Source: Sipunculus nudus
Taxonomy: Eukaryota; Annelida; Sipuncula; Golfingiida; Sipunculidae
Assembly (NCBI GenBank): GCA_026874595.1
Contig: CM049307.1
Location: 56,749,870 to 56,813,869 of the forward strand
Length of the DNA: 64,000 bases
Reading direction: 5' to 3'
The stretch's first letter is position 1. Each line of letters starts with the position of its first letter. Shown one piece after another: positions 1 through 12,635 of the stretch. Below the pieces are notes generated by a model that searched no databases, was not told the origin of the DNA, and was given only the letters and a program-made list of their open reading frames with translations. Made by a program: the position numbers and the translations under genes.

Positions 1-329
1 TTACAAAGATAATTTCCTCAGGTGCGGCTGATTACACCTGCGCGATGGGCACGTTCCAAGGGTCCCACATAATTTGAACTAAGACACAAAAAATGAGGTC
101 ACATTACTTAATCATTATGATATTGCATTCAAACAGGTAAAAAAAAGAACATGTGCACAATTTATCCGTTCAGTATTCTCAGAACAATTACACACACTAT
201 ATTGCTTGACTCTACTTTGATTGTCCCACTGGACAAAAATTACATTGATTTACTGATAGTAGACTTATTACTCAAACTGAAAACTACATTCTCAGGAATT
301 CAGGCTAGCGCCATATTGGTGGGTGGGTT

Positions 330-346
330 GGGGGGGGGGGGGGGGG
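330..346. repeat. poly-G tract (17 G)
   Basis: Uninterrupted run of 17 G. It is one of about twenty homopolymeric G or C tracts of 9 or more bases in this window. No gene is supported around it. Confidence 0.95.
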
Positions 347-1025
347 CTCCCTATTGTGGGAAGGTCCCAAAACCGTTTTTTCATTCACTAATTCGGCCAA
401 ATTTCTCTGTGCACAATTGTACATTAGTGCATATTCGTTGATGACGTTTCTGAATCCGCATCATGTGCCGGATCCTCACCAAAATCTAAAATCGATTCTT
501 TCTTGGCCTATTTCCGAAATGCTCTGAAAATTTATGAGATCCGTTCATTATTCCGTGAGTTATGTTGTGAATAATCACACATAAATTCATGAACGGGAGT
601 GAACGCATTCCCTCCTGACGGGGGCAATAAACGGGATTCGCAACAAATGTCGAACACCGAATCAGAAGGTGTAATATATTTTGTGTAGTAAAATATAAAC
701 AAAGCTATGATAGGAAAATGCCGTAATATATGAAGCTTTTTTGTCACATATAAATGAAGTTGTTGTTACGCAGTGTGTTAAAATATTATAAATAAGTTTT
801 GGTCACTATAAATGCCGTTAAGTAGTTACTGGGATTTTGTCATAACATGTCATTAAGTATTAATACGGCTTTTGTTTTTTTTTTTCTATACATATTATGT
901 TTGCACTGCAAAGAAAAAAGGGCTAACACCACCTTACGCCTAAACTATTTGATAAATCATTTTGATTCACTTCAATATAATTAATATAGAGATTTTAAGT
1001 TAAATGTGATCTGATAATTGCAACT

Positions 1026-1500
1026 CAACTGCAAAGCGGCAGTGTACAAAGATAAACTTTACACAGAAGACAGCGTAATTATTTATATACCGGTGGACAT
1101 CCTTCAGTATAGCAGGTCACTATGGGCAGACATCTGTACAATTACAGTCAAGTTAATTCCAGTCATATTGCCAATTTCAGGCTAGCTATAACTGTTATCA
1201 ACTGCAAACCTGCTTGAAGGTCATTGAATATTAAAGATAAATTGTTCACGGAAGACTGCGTAATTGCTCATATACCAGACAACTTTCACTGTTGTCAGAC
1301 CACAGGGGGGGGGGGGGGGCAGATGCAAAAACACATTTCAGTGTAATTCCAGACCTATTAATAATTATAAGTGAACTGTGCCTGTTATTAACTACAGGAC
1401 TGCATGATGGCCATTGTGTATACATACAGATTGTTCACACACGACTGCATGTTCAATGGCACGCAAGACGACTTTTCAATGTAGTCAGACCACTTTATTT
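1026..1500 (+). repeat. three-unit degenerate tandem repeat, period about 173-190 bp
   Basis: Three successive units start with CAACTGC-like words at 1026, 1199 and 1390. They share in order an AAAGATAAA..TTCACA segment, GACTGCGTAATT.., a TATACC(A/G)G word, a GTCAGACCAC-like word and CAGTGTAATTCCAG. The middle unit is longer because it carries a 15-G tract (1305-1319) missing from the first. Units are clearly diverged, so the duplication is old. No coding potential is evident; short frames across it are interrupted and unlike any protein. Confidence 0.7.
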
Positions 1501-1519
1501 TGTTTCCATTTAACAGCAA

Positions 1520-3990
1520 TTATTGACGCTAGAAGGTCGCTTGTCCTATAATTGTTGCCCATCCACTGCAAGTAACCGTTACTGCTGGACTCGCTCACCA
1601 TTCAATAATATTTATTATTACGGCTCGTTAGGTTCGGTCAGTCATACGTGAAACCAACGGCTGCTCTTTTTCCCGGAGGTCTTGACACATTCGTGGACTC
1701 GCTCCCGCCTTACTTTCAATCATGCCAGCCTGACACGGAAATATATCTTCAAGCGACAACTGTAGTCTTTAAGAACGTGGCTCGCGAGAGAAAAATAAAT
1801 ATACATAACCGGAAAGCACTTATGTGACGCATACCTGTAATAACGCCGGTATTTTATTCCTGCTCCATTGCCACGATTTTACGCCATCTAAATACAGCGG
1901 TAGTTTTGTCCTTGTGACACTAGAGAGGTACTTGCTGAGCTGCCAGAACTTGTGACATCGAAAACCCCAATGAAAATCTGAAAAAAAAATCATGACTTAG
2001 ACAACTCCTTGAAATAGTTATACATATTTGTGAATTTTTCAACCATAGTCATGATGTGTGAAAAAAACGATCTGTTACAACTTAGCATATCTCTCTGCGT
2101 GTTTCTGACCAAAGGGGTGTGTGGGTGACAGTCGTGAGAAGACATGACGCCGATTGTCATCTTTAATATCCGAATGTTAAAAAAATCTGGTGTAAACAGT
2201 GATGTCCATATAATAGGACTGATGGCCGTTGCAGTTTTTAGCATGACTAACATGGCATGTCATGAAGTGAGCCCTATCAGTCCACATGAATACTTGTTGT
2301 GTCGTATGTTCACGATAATTTCCCATTTAACTAATTCTTGCTATCGTCTTTAGGCGGCAGTTCCAATTACATATTTTTCTCTACAGTACTATAAAACACA
2401 TATTCAAGCAAAAATATTATAATAGCTTAGAAAAACAACTCTTATAATATAATCTACTGTTTATCATATTTATACCAACTTGCATTTTTCAATAAGAGAA
2501 AGAATAAACGAATGACGAGTGAAAACAAATAAAACTCTGACAATGAGACAATAAGCATGGATTAACGTTAAACCTCCTACAAAGAATTTTGACAGATGTT
2601 GCGAAGAAGACCATTTGGTTGGAGGAAAACCAGCTGAACTGTATGTTCATGCAATTTATATTATGCTTACATAAACATCTGTGTGGATGGTAAGGCCATG
2701 GATAACTGAGACATATTATCGAGAGGTCCCATATGAAAGATGGTTAACAAAGTAGCCTTGCCAAGTGAATATAATACAGTTTTTTTTCAGTGGAGCACGC
2801 AATCTATACCAGACATCACCGTGCAGAATTGATATAGCAATATAATTTTTACGCGGACTTTATTTTTGTCACTAGAATTACTGATTGCAACGCAAATATT
2901 TGAATAGTGAAAATTGTGTCCCGTAAGCCTACACACTGCCTCTTGCATTATGTATAATTGAAATCTATATGCCTCTATTAATTTTGCAGACAGACGTGGA
3001 CTGATTCACTGTAGTATATAGAAATGTAGTTGAGTGATTGGAGCCATTCAAGACTCTGTCAGGTGGGTGTGCCAGATATTTCATGAATTATGCAAATCTC
3101 GCAGGTGACAGAGCCGATCTAATAACAGCCAATCAAAACGAACATATGATACAAGTGAACAATATATAGAGGTCAAATATTTCACACGCCGTATTTAAAA
3201 TACACGGCACCATAACATTGAATAGGTTTACAAGTCTTTTTTTGATTTGTCAAATTCTGTGACTTTCTGTAATAAAAGGACCTAAAAATCTAAAAATAAC
3301 ACCACATTTCTTATGCGTATAGGCAGCATACACGAGTCTCTTGATTGGTCCGATGGGCGAGTTCTTAATTCATGGATTAGCTGCCTGTTCGAGGAAGGTC
3401 ATTCGCGCTGGAGTGAAACCCTAGTTTAAATGATGACAGCATGTCCCCTTTGGATGTTGGGCTCTCACGGGATTCCGCCCACGCATCATCGAGGGGTCAA
3501 ATCCGCTAAATTTTTAAAATGACCTTCACAGAAGACAAATAAACTGACATAGGAACCGTTCACAAAGCACTCAATGGTCGCTTAAGTCAGTAAGATGATC
3601 AATTGAATGTCTAAGTTTATAACTTAAAATTCTGTATTCAGACAAAAAAGAAAACATTGAAAGTTTGTGTGGTCATTGTAGAGAAGCTACCAACGTTAAC
3701 AATTAAATATTAAGTACCCTCCTTACTTGAACATCAGTCAATCCTGGCTAATCGGTGCGCTTTCTCTTTTAGACCACTATATATAAACATGACGGTTCGC
3801 CATGGCCATGTACCAGTTTAATTTATTTTAACCTTACATTTATAATAGGTGTACGACATATCAGTGAACAGCATCAAAGATGTCACATAATTACCTAGAT
3901 ATTTTTATCGATAGACTATGCTATCTTTGGCCATGATTCAGACGTACGTAATGCAACGTCTTGATATATCACTACGACGCTTATATAAGT
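1520..3990. other. AT-rich non-coding stretch
   Basis: No supported gene, RNA or mobile element. Open frames are short and of low complexity. An octamer-like ATGCAAAT word lies near 3090, with no surrounding context to support a function. Confidence 0.6.
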
Positions 3991-3994
3991 ATAA

Positions 3995-3998
<4 letters not shown>

Positions 3999-4050
<52 letters not shown>
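3999..4050. repeat. (AT)26 microsatellite
   Basis: Perfect AT dinucleotide run of 52 bases. Confidence 0.97.
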
Positions 4051-4052
<2 letters not shown>

Positions 4053-6440
4053 GCTTATGGCTTGCCTTAGGGCGACATCAAGAACATGTGACCTTTACAA
4101 GGTTGTCTAAGATATATATAATGCGCCTTCGTTATGGAACAAAATCATCCCTCCTTTGCTACTTTGTACGTTTAAGTAGGTGTTACTGGATCCCCAGTTT
4201 TGTAAGAGCCTTTGAAATAATCTATGTGGGAGTTGCCCGTCATGCCGAGTGTCGTAAAAGTCCTAATTAAACGGTGGCTCATGGCGAAGTGAAGCCCTAC
4301 GCGCCAACGTAATTCTTAAATTGCCAATATTATCCGCTAATAGGGCATGTAAACACCTATATACTTGGGGATACGTGCAGTGGCTGACTCATTAAGTATT
4401 TACAAGTGGATAAAGCAAAACGATGTACACCCTGTGCTACATACATGCGGGGATTAATTAAGTTCATTCCGGCAAAGACTGTCGTATGCATTACATTGTG
4501 TCTAAATTGATTGCCGTTTCACATTTAATTAAAGTCTTAAATGTACATTTTAATATGGCATGTTTAATTTAAATATATATGAAAACGCACGCATATACAC
4601 TTATTACTTGTGACCTTAAATACAGTTTACAGGTTGATGTTGGATAAGTTTTTTTCAGTCAAAAAATACGATAATATATTTAAAAATGACGACTCGTATT
4701 TAACTTTTTCACAGGTGTGTAAATTGTTTAATGAGATCAGCAGCTATTTTTATATAAAAAATGATTTACCTTACATAAAATAGATATTCCGGTTTTTTTC
4801 CCATCATGTCTATCCATGGAAAAAAACGTTCTATAGAAAGTATGAATCAATCTTTGTGGTCTTATCTTTCTGGATATCTATAAAGATAAGGAAGAAAAAA
4901 AAAGAAAGTATGAATCAGGGTTTATGAAAAGACTGGGATATTTATAAAATTATAAGGTCCATCTCTATAAAAGTTTGGAAAATTATCCTCCAATTCCGTC
5001 TGACATACTGAGGGGTATGTCTCTTGATTCGTTGCGCAGAGACTTTTCTTCATGCTCTTTTCTATCATATTTTGAACAGGCTTTGATGTGTTGGGGCTGA
5101 AATCATAATTAATCGATCAGTATGAATGAAAACTGTACACAGAATCCGAATTGTTCAGACGTCATATCAGTATGATCAAATGCACCGGAAACACACAAGC
5201 TATCCATACCTTTATAGGATTGTCAGGTTCACCCATCGCCAGACGGTTGAGCTAAATATCATTTCCCCGCCGCGTCGACAAGCAGTATGCGAGCTACCTG
5301 ATCGATTCAACTCTCTTGCTCATATTTCATGAAACAGGACGCAAGGTCTCTCATCACTTTCTTGTTCATGTATGATAACGCTATAAGTATGCATAGGTTG
5401 GATGCGGTCCCCGGATATTGTCTAGTTTATTAACAACTTATATAATTAGCGACATTGTCCTAACAAAAGCTGACAAATATCACAACTGAGAGTAATTTAA
5501 CCAGATACAATTACAAATTTGAAAACAGATGAATAATTCATTGTCTGCCAGGGACATTATATTGGTGTGGGAATGTTATTGCTGTTGTTCTGCACACCTG
5601 CGCCGTGAGAATTATTTAATCGTGAGAATATTAAATGTCGTGAACAATGACTGCCCTTTCGTATCATTCTAGAGAAACAAATATAGGGGAGTCGTGTTAT
5701 GATTTAATTATCGCTTGTGTACAAAAAGAATATTCATTTAAAGAACTTTTTATCCCAGCAATAGATGTATATGCTAAAATATATCAATGATTTATAATCA
5801 ATATTTAAAATTACTTGACAGATATATCGTTACAAGTTTCTTTTTGGCGTTTGAGCATACATAACCTGACCTTTGAATATTTTATGATTACGAGTTCTTT
5901 TCGTGAGTAAGAGTACTTTATCCAATGACTGTGTATATTTCAATCCATTTTTTTCTGGATATACGTATATGACAACATTTCTTTATAATTTGACTGACGC
6001 TTGTTTTTCTTTTCCACCATTCTTGGTTCGTTGCATTGATCTTCTGTTCCACCGAATTAGGACAAATTAAAATTCATGATTGGCTTTATATGAATTTTAG
6101 AGAATTCATTGGTTATCAACATTAAAACTCATTGCACTGTATTTTCCTCGTTATTATCTTATAATATTCAAACCAAAGTTGTTAACTTATAAGCTAAACT
6201 TATGTTTTATCTATAATAGATAAGTCGCAAGACTAGTAAATGCCTATATTATCCTTTTTGCTGTTCAAATTACGTTCAGACTGATGACGTTTAAGAGACC
6301 ACAGGTGAAATATGTTTTACAACATATAGGCCTAGGAAATTATATTCCAACAGTATTAAATATTTTGTTTAAGTACTGTAAATTGTAATGGAATAAACAG
6401 GTCTGATGCAAAATTTACGACTCTCCCAGACAAAAAGAAA
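4051..6440. other. AT-rich non-coding stretch
   Basis: I see no coding exon, RNA gene or recognisable mobile element here. Frames in both strands are short and broken. Confidence 0.55.
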
Positions 6441-6449
6441 GCAGGTTGA

Positions 6450-7190
6450 TATATTTCGATGATAGCATTTATTAACGCAAAATGTAATATACAAATTTTG
6501 CTGAAAATTTGTAGGGCGGTAGAGTAAAACTGCATCCGTAATCCATTTTGGACCTTATCGGAATACCATAATTTTTTTTTTTCTTAAGTGCCATAAAGAC
6601 AATTCCACAACGAAATAATTATAAGGGGATATTCCTTTGTCCCCGAGTAGAAGCCGCCAATTCGTATGCAGTGGTTCTGCCACTCGCCTGTTGAACCCGT
6701 GTTTCTGAACCATGACAATGTTTTATATGAAACGTGCACGAATGAACAAACGACTGATAAGTTGATTCTGGCGGGGGTTTCAAAGTCCAGAAGAGATTGA
6801 GGACCCTAAGAAGAGTGTGCAATCCCCACCCCACCCCCCCCCCCCCACCCCCATCCAGGGCTTTCTATTGAAAAAAAAACTTTTTTTTTCACAACACATA
6901 AATCGGCCAAACTATTAAAATCATAGTTGTCATGGAATGATACTCCTGAATGTAGAATGTATAAAAAATAACATACCTGTAAACCTCTAAAACGGAGATC
7001 GTGTAAAGGGTCTCAACTCTTCCTGTACACTCAACGGAAAAGTGCTCCCTGTTAAAAGATTCATTTGGACATATATGTCCGCTCTTGAATTTAAAATCTT
7101 TACTTCCTTTTGACAGAGTAAAATTCCTTTACAGTCGATATATTGGAAGTGGGGTTCATAGCGATTACAGGTCGCCTCCTGAAAAAGCGT
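6450..7190 (+). repeat. dispersed repeat family R1, copy 1 (truncated)
   Basis: This shares an ordered set of blocks with the copies at 7205-8235 and 32950-33800: CCTTTGTCCCC..GTAGAAGCC, a CTCGCC..TGAA..CATGACA block, a C tract (6834-6846), GGGCTT..GAAAAAAAACTTT, ACATACCTGTAA and GTCGCCTCCTGAAAAAG. The end of the unit is missing. It sits head-to-tail directly before copy 2. No coding frame is shared between the copies, so it reads as a non-autonomous or non-coding repeat of unknown class. Confidence 0.7.
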
Positions 7191-7204
7191 GACAAGCGAA
7201 AAAC

Positions 7205-8235
7205 ATTTGTAGAGGGTTAGGGTTAGGACATATCAATAGTCCATTTAATTTTGGAGGTAATAAGAATCACCACAATATAAATTTTCTTATAAACCATTAT
7301 GACAAAGGACCGTTCCTTTGTCCCCCTATGGAAGCCACCCACTGAAGCATGACAGTGATCACACATGAAACGCATACACGTGAACACATGACTGATATAT
7401 ATATATTAAAGGAGATTCTGGTGGAGGTCTGTCCGCCCTGACTACAAATTCTAGTTTGTTATCAATTTAAAGATGTACTGGTGATATATATTTTTCATGT
7501 TTCACCGTCTCTACAGACAGCGGACCTTAACAAATATATGTGAACCCCCCCCCCCCCCAACCCCCGACCCAACCCCCACCCAACCCGATTGATAAATAAG
7601 TTGTGGGGCTTCTTTTGGAAAAAAAACTTTATAAAACACATGACTTGGCCGAACTTTTGAAACCATGGTTAACATGGAAAAATATTTTTGAATATATAAA
7701 AATCAACATACCTGTAACCCATAAAAATTTTTTTTCCGACGGGCGTCACATCACCTAACTCAGTGCCCAGTGTTAACCCAACTGAAAAGCCCTCACATTG
7801 AAAGCGGAGTCATGTGGTCTTTGTATTAAAAATCTCCCTTGAGAGAGAAAATTCCAATTAAGGCTTTACAATGGATATGGGGTATTATTTGGGATTATAG
7901 TGGACCCGCGTGACCGCGTATTGCACGGAAATGCCGATTCGGCAGGACATGCGCGCTGGCCACTTTCTAAACAGGCCAGTGAAAATCCCCGAGACGCCTC
8001 CTGAAAAAGCGTCACAGGCGCGGAGGACCCTGCAGCACAAAAGAAATAGAAGCTTCTAATGGGGAAGTATTAAATTACTATTTATTCAGCTTAACAGGGC
8101 ATCATCCCGCAAATTAAAACAAACTTGTCCTAGAAGAGCACACCATCGATACGTCTGCCGAATTTGGAGAGTCAAATCAGAACGGAAGCAGGTAAACCGT
8201 GGTCTAGAAAAAACAACAACTCCGTATTAATTATA
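7205..8235 (+). repeat. dispersed repeat family R1, copy 2 (longest)
   Basis: Begins near AGGGTTAGGGTTAGG and TTTTGGAGGTAAT, then runs through the same ordered blocks as the other copies. Diagnostic shared words with copy 3 (32950-33800) are GGAGTCATGTGG, TGACCGCG(T/A)ATTGCAC, GCCTCCTGAAAAA, GGAGGACC, AGGGCAT, AACAAACTTGTC, TGCCGAATTT and AGGTAAACC. A 14-C tract lies at 7545-7558. No terminal inverted repeat or target duplication could be fixed by eye. Confidence 0.8.
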
Positions 8236-8973
8236 TAGATACGTTTCACAGGTTGCGAAGTCTCTTTGAGTCTTCTTTCATACCGCTCCATAAAAGCTAG
8301 ATAGGAAAATACGTCACGTGACCTCACCTCTGGAAAGATCGATTATCGTGAGATATAAGATGAAATTTTCAGGGCATTTGAAGGGTGAACCAATGAATAT
8401 TCGATTAGATTTGTGTGAATTTCTAGTACGTACATGATCCAGATTCAGGAATGTCAGCAAGGAATATTCACAAATTTCAAGGAATATATCACAACTTATG
8501 TACGAATGGACCTGGGAATACGGGGCGATGAGTGAATGTAAACACGGTTTTGGGAGCATCAAACATTAGAGACCTCAAGATGGCGGAGGCTTGCATTCCT
8601 TAAAATGCAGATTTCTATTTTAATTATATCCGTTTAATTCTTTAATGTTCTGATATATAAAAAATATGCTTGGCACTTACTGTTAAGATGTACTGGATCA
8701 AAATTAAGTCCTGTAACAGTTCCATGTTCTTGATAATTTCTTCTGGGATCTGATTATTTATTGTAAACAACCATTCGTCCAGGATTTTTTAATATCCATG
8801 TACCATAGGGATTTGAGCTTAAATAACTGTATATATCAATCACTCAAAGGTCAAACATTAGCAGATACATGATTTGGCTATGAAGATTATTTGACGGGTC
8901 CATTCTGGCGTAACCTCTCCTAATCCATTGAAGAACTTGCATTTTGGGTATTTTGCATTTTGTTGTTATCACA

Positions 8974-9300
8974 CCGGCATTTTTTGCTTATGAGTAGAGT
9001 AAAGGATTCAAAGCCGGGAGGTCGTGAGTTTGAATCTCAGCCGAGGTGGTGTGATTTTTCACGGTCGGTTCCGACCCAGGGTGAGCGCTCTGTAGGCTTA
9101 ATGGGAAGGCTGTACCATACGGACAGTTTCACATACAAAACGAGTGTGCCTTTCGGTTAAGGATTACACACCAAGGGCCCACAGATGCAGTAGTCATCGG
9201 GTATTGTTAACGCCAGGATATGAAATGAGAGGAAGCGCGTGATAATGCCCTCTCACGTAGTCCGAAAACAGAATGAAATCCTGCAGATGTACATATCCTT
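8974..9300 (+). mobile_element. tRNA-derived SINE, copy 1
   Basis: The head looks like a degenerate tRNA: an A-box-like GAGTAGAGTAAAGG, then GGAGGTCGTGAGTTTGAATC matching a polymerase III B box. The body then runs AGCCGAGG, CAGGGTGAGCGCTCTG, ATGGGAAGGCTGT, TTACACA, GGAAGCG and CCTGCAG. The same order recurs at 42022-42385, 46016-46378 and, antisense, at 11740-11905. It encodes no protein and would depend on a LINE for movement. The head is too decayed to fold as a working tRNA. Confidence 0.85.
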
Positions 9301-10187
9301 AGTTTAGTTAGCATTAAAAAATGGAGACGTTCACCTCTAACAAAACATAATATTTGATTGTTTTCCTATAAAATAATACAAACATTTGAGTACTTCCGTG
9401 TCGAATCCCTTATTTATATCTATAGAAAGGGGATGCAATTCGAAAGTACTCCGCGAGTAAAATCCAGGCGAAAAGCTATCTGCAGAGCAGTTTGTATGGC
9501 AATAGGGAGTGTATCAGCACATTTTAAACCAGAACAACTGTTTTTGCCACGCCTGTGTCCTCAATATTTAGTGGGATTTAATAATAACAATCAAATTACA
9601 AATATATTTCTCCCAGTTTCTCAAAAGCCCTCATAGGGATTTCCATTTTCGGGACACACTAAAACCGTCTGTCAAAATTATTAGTATACCGCCAGATCAT
9701 ATATAGATCACGCCTTAGCCCTGCCAGGGCTTTAGTATTTGCGTTTACTAATAAAATGCTTACAATAAAACGTGATTCCATGTACCGATAGACTGAACTC
9801 AGTGCCAGCTCTAATTATCACTAAGGGTCAGATAGTGGCAAATCAGTTATATGAGTTGCCGCAAGATGGCGGTACCGATACTAAATGCGACACAACGCAC
9901 GAACGTTTGATTTTTCTGTCTTATTTCATGGACTGGGCCAGTCTAATCACGCCTGTCTTACAAAATGGTCTGAAATGAGCCTGCGTGCCTATTATTATTT
10001 GTGAATTATAAATGAGCGATCGATATACTTCGTATATGGAGATGGAGCAGGGATGGATAAGTAATTAAAGAAAACGTGGGAGCATTCCCGGCCAGCTAAA
10101 CAAGTCTACCTGGAATGTTAGTAGATTTTATATATACTTTTGGCATTAAGCGTGTTTTATTCTTGGTCTTCTAGGAAAAGGCAAGTG

Positions 10188-10190
<3 letters not shown>

Positions 10191-10244
<54 letters not shown>
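10191..10244. repeat. (TA)27 microsatellite
   Basis: Perfect TA dinucleotide run of 54 bases. Confidence 0.97.
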
Positions 10245-10248
<4 letters not shown>

Positions 10249-10440
10249 TTACCTTCCAACTAAAAATATCAGTTATAAAAGATAAATGAATTAAAAGTAA
10301 CATATTTTCGAATCAAACCTGATAATGTAGAATTATCAATAAACAAAACATATGTTACTGCGTGTGCAATGCTTTATATTGAAAGAAGTCACAAATGAGT
10401 GACAGGCATTGTGATTTATTAAGTTAATCATTATCAGATT

Positions 10441-10533
10441 GAGTGAAATTTCGGGAGGACGGGAAGTACTGGATTGGGGGGGGGGGGGGGGGCATGGCCG
10501 CCTGCGCCCCCCCCCCCCCCTTTTGGCTACGAC
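10441..10533 (-). repeat. GC-rich element terminus, inverted partner of 11353-11452
   Basis: Reverse complement of the 11353-11452 arm at moderate identity. Shared features are GTGAAATT, GGACGG.GAGTACTGGAT, a long G tract (10476-10492), GGGCATGGCC, a long C tract (10507-10520) and a closing GGCTACG. The two arms are separated by about 820 bp in opposite orientation, so they could pair as a hairpin or be the ends of two related insertions. Confidence 0.7.
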
Positions 10534-11456
10534 ATTAATGTTAAAAAAAATGTTGCATATTTATAATTGAAGAATATACACTCTATAATAGAAATTATGA
10601 GTTTCAATAACAAAGTTCACTCATGTGGGCTGCACGGGTTTAGATCTGAACTCCTCATCACAAACACACATGCTTGTGTAGAGATAACATGAAAGTCACC
10701 TCAGTGGCAATCACAGATATTAGATATAAAAAAGGCGAAAACCTCAGGTGGAAAAAAATGGACACGTGGTAACAGGTAATTCCAAACCTATCAGTTGCGA
10801 CAGAAACCCGAGAACGTGTGGTCCTGAGTCAAAATGTCACTGTACTAAGCATCCTTTAAGTCCGGAACAAAAAGTAGAAAGTTACCGTCTGGATTGTGAA
10901 TTTAGTTATTGGCGGTGATGGAGATGGGTCCAACTTAAGCTGGTGCCAGACGCCAGAGTAGCTGCGATGGCGGCAGAAAAAAATGCTGCCAGCTGGGAAG
11001 CCCATATCAAGCTAGATTACGAAACCCGTACCATGCTATTTTGAGGGATATGAAAAATAATGATATCTGGCTGACGGAGTTTGATTTTGGAAGTTCCTGT
11101 GACAGTCTCTTCAGAAAGCGATGAGCTACGCTGTGAAGACCCACCGGGATATTAGTTGAGTGTATAACGCTATGGAAAGCTTTAGGAGCTTGCCATAAAC
11201 AGTTTTTCTGTCGAGGTGATATATTGTGTTTCGTCAAGCGTGAGAATCGTTGGCTGATCCCGCCTACTTGTTAATGTAAAACGCACGATGCACGGTTTCA
11301 TATAGAAACTCTGCCAAGGGCGGTATGATAAAAGCGTAGCGTAGGTTATTCATGGGCGTAGTCAAGGGGGGGGGGGGGCCGCAGGGGGCCATGCCCCCAC
11401 CCCCCCCCCGCTCCGGTCGCATCCAGTACTCGCCGTCCTTTCGGAATTTCACTTAA

Positions 11457-11460
<4 letters not shown>

Positions 11461-11498
<38 letters not shown>
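11461..11498. repeat. (AT)19 microsatellite
   Basis: Perfect AT run. Confidence 0.95.
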
Positions 11499-11501
<3 letters not shown>

Positions 11502-11739
11502 TTAAATCAGTGGCGGATATATGCTATCAGTGGCGGATCCAAGGGGGGGGGGGGGGGAGCGGCCCTTCGGCGCGCTGCCCCCCGTTAAGCTGCAAAATCT
11601 CTCATTTTATCTTATTTCCGATTTTCGTGATTAATTTTCGTTTTTCATATTTCTTACTATTAATGAGCAATTAGACTTTATTCAAGTTATCTGCAGCTAC
11701 AATTACTTTCAAATTTATTAGTTGAATATAAGGATATTT

Positions 11740-11905
11740 ATGAACCGCTGCAGAACAACTGCAGATCGATCGAGCACCGGGCCCTGGATGGGGTCGGCCG
11801 TGAACAATCTTGCGGCTCCTCTGTTGATACCGGTACTCGAACTCGCGATCTGTGTTGAGCTCTTAGGAGTCCTGTGTACTGTCGAGACCATGGAACCCTG
11901 TAAAA
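11740..11905 (-). mobile_element. tRNA-derived SINE, antisense 5' fragment
   Basis: Read on the minus strand it gives AGCTCAACACAGATCGCGAG and TTCGAGTACC (a B-box match), then GAGGAGCCGC, ATTGTTCACGG, CATCCAGGGC and GGTGCTC. This is the same order as the head and early body of the SINE at 42022-42385. It stops before the ATGGGAAGGCTGT block, so it is truncated. It is embedded in the composite element 11353-12496. Open frames on both strands across it are coincidental. Confidence 0.65.
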
Positions 11906-12205
11906 TGCAAAGTTCAACATAATAATTCAGCTTATCAGTTATTTCACGGCGAGCATTTAAAAATAATATTTTGATAGTTACAAACGTGATTGCGCTTTTG
12001 CGCCATTGACTCGTTTGAAAACGATTAAAATTTTATATCCTAATTTTGAAGAAATATAAAAATTAAATATTGAACCTCACTACAGTTTAACTACATAACG
12101 CAAAGACATAAGGGAACAGTTTTTCAGGAACTAGAAATCCTCATTTTTTTGTGAAAATTGCCTCAAAATGTCCTCTTTACATTGTATATTCAAAAATCTC
12201 CCAAT

Positions 12206-12496
12206 ATGTGAGGGGTAAACCCCTTCCCATACCCTCTCCATGTACCTGTAACTAACCTTAATTAAACCATGGTTCATAATTGAAAATAAAAATTATATAT
12301 TTTCATACATTAAAATATATAAAGTATAGTAAAAATTATAATAATAATATACATATATATATACTTCTATATATAACCGTTTTCATATTACCCATACATG
12401 CATATTAGCCCCCCCCCCCCCCCCCCCGTTTTCGAATTTCTTGATCCGCAACTGTTGATGGCCCCCTCCTCTCCTTCAATCCTGGCTACGCCCCTG
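12206..12496 (+). repeat. dispersed repeat family R2, copy 1
   Basis: Matches 58035-58378 in the same orientation: CATACCCTCTCCATG, ACC.TAATTAAACCATGGTTC, an AT-rich middle, ATATAACCGTTTTCAT, CATGCATATTAGC, a C tract, TTTCGAATTTCT, GATGGCCCCCT and a closing CTACGCCCCTG. The middle differs in microsatellite content. It forms the right part of the 11353-12496 element. Confidence 0.85.
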
Positions 12497-12635
12497 TTAT
12501 TAGGAGGTAATTATTCTTGACTATTGTTTTGCAAAACTGCTCACATAGGCTATACAAAGGTACAATGCCTTGATAATGAAGACGTCACGGTTTTCTAAGG
12601 GTAACTCTGAGATAGAGAATATAATACAAGAGTAA

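Larger units (their letters stand above)
11353..12496 (+). mobile_element. composite element with GGGCGTAG ends
   Basis: Left end reads CATGGGCGTAGTCAAGG and right end reads GGCTACGCCCCTG, an imperfect inverted pair. The bases outside are TTATT on both sides, a candidate 5-bp target duplication. Inside are several G/C tracts (11366-11378, 11401-11409, 11543-11557, 12409-12427), a TA run (11461-11498), CAGTGGCGGATCC near 11528 with a counterpart GATCCGCAACTG near 12448, and an antisense SINE. The right third recurs at 58035-58378. No transposase frame is visible, so it is non-autonomous. The superfamily is uncertain; the CAGTGGCGGAT-type words resemble hAT ends. Confidence 0.45.

Noticed and set aside
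7210-7225. Telomere-like AGGGTTAGGGTTAGG
   Set aside because: Only two TTAGGG units, inside dispersed repeat R1; too short to be an interstitial telomere.
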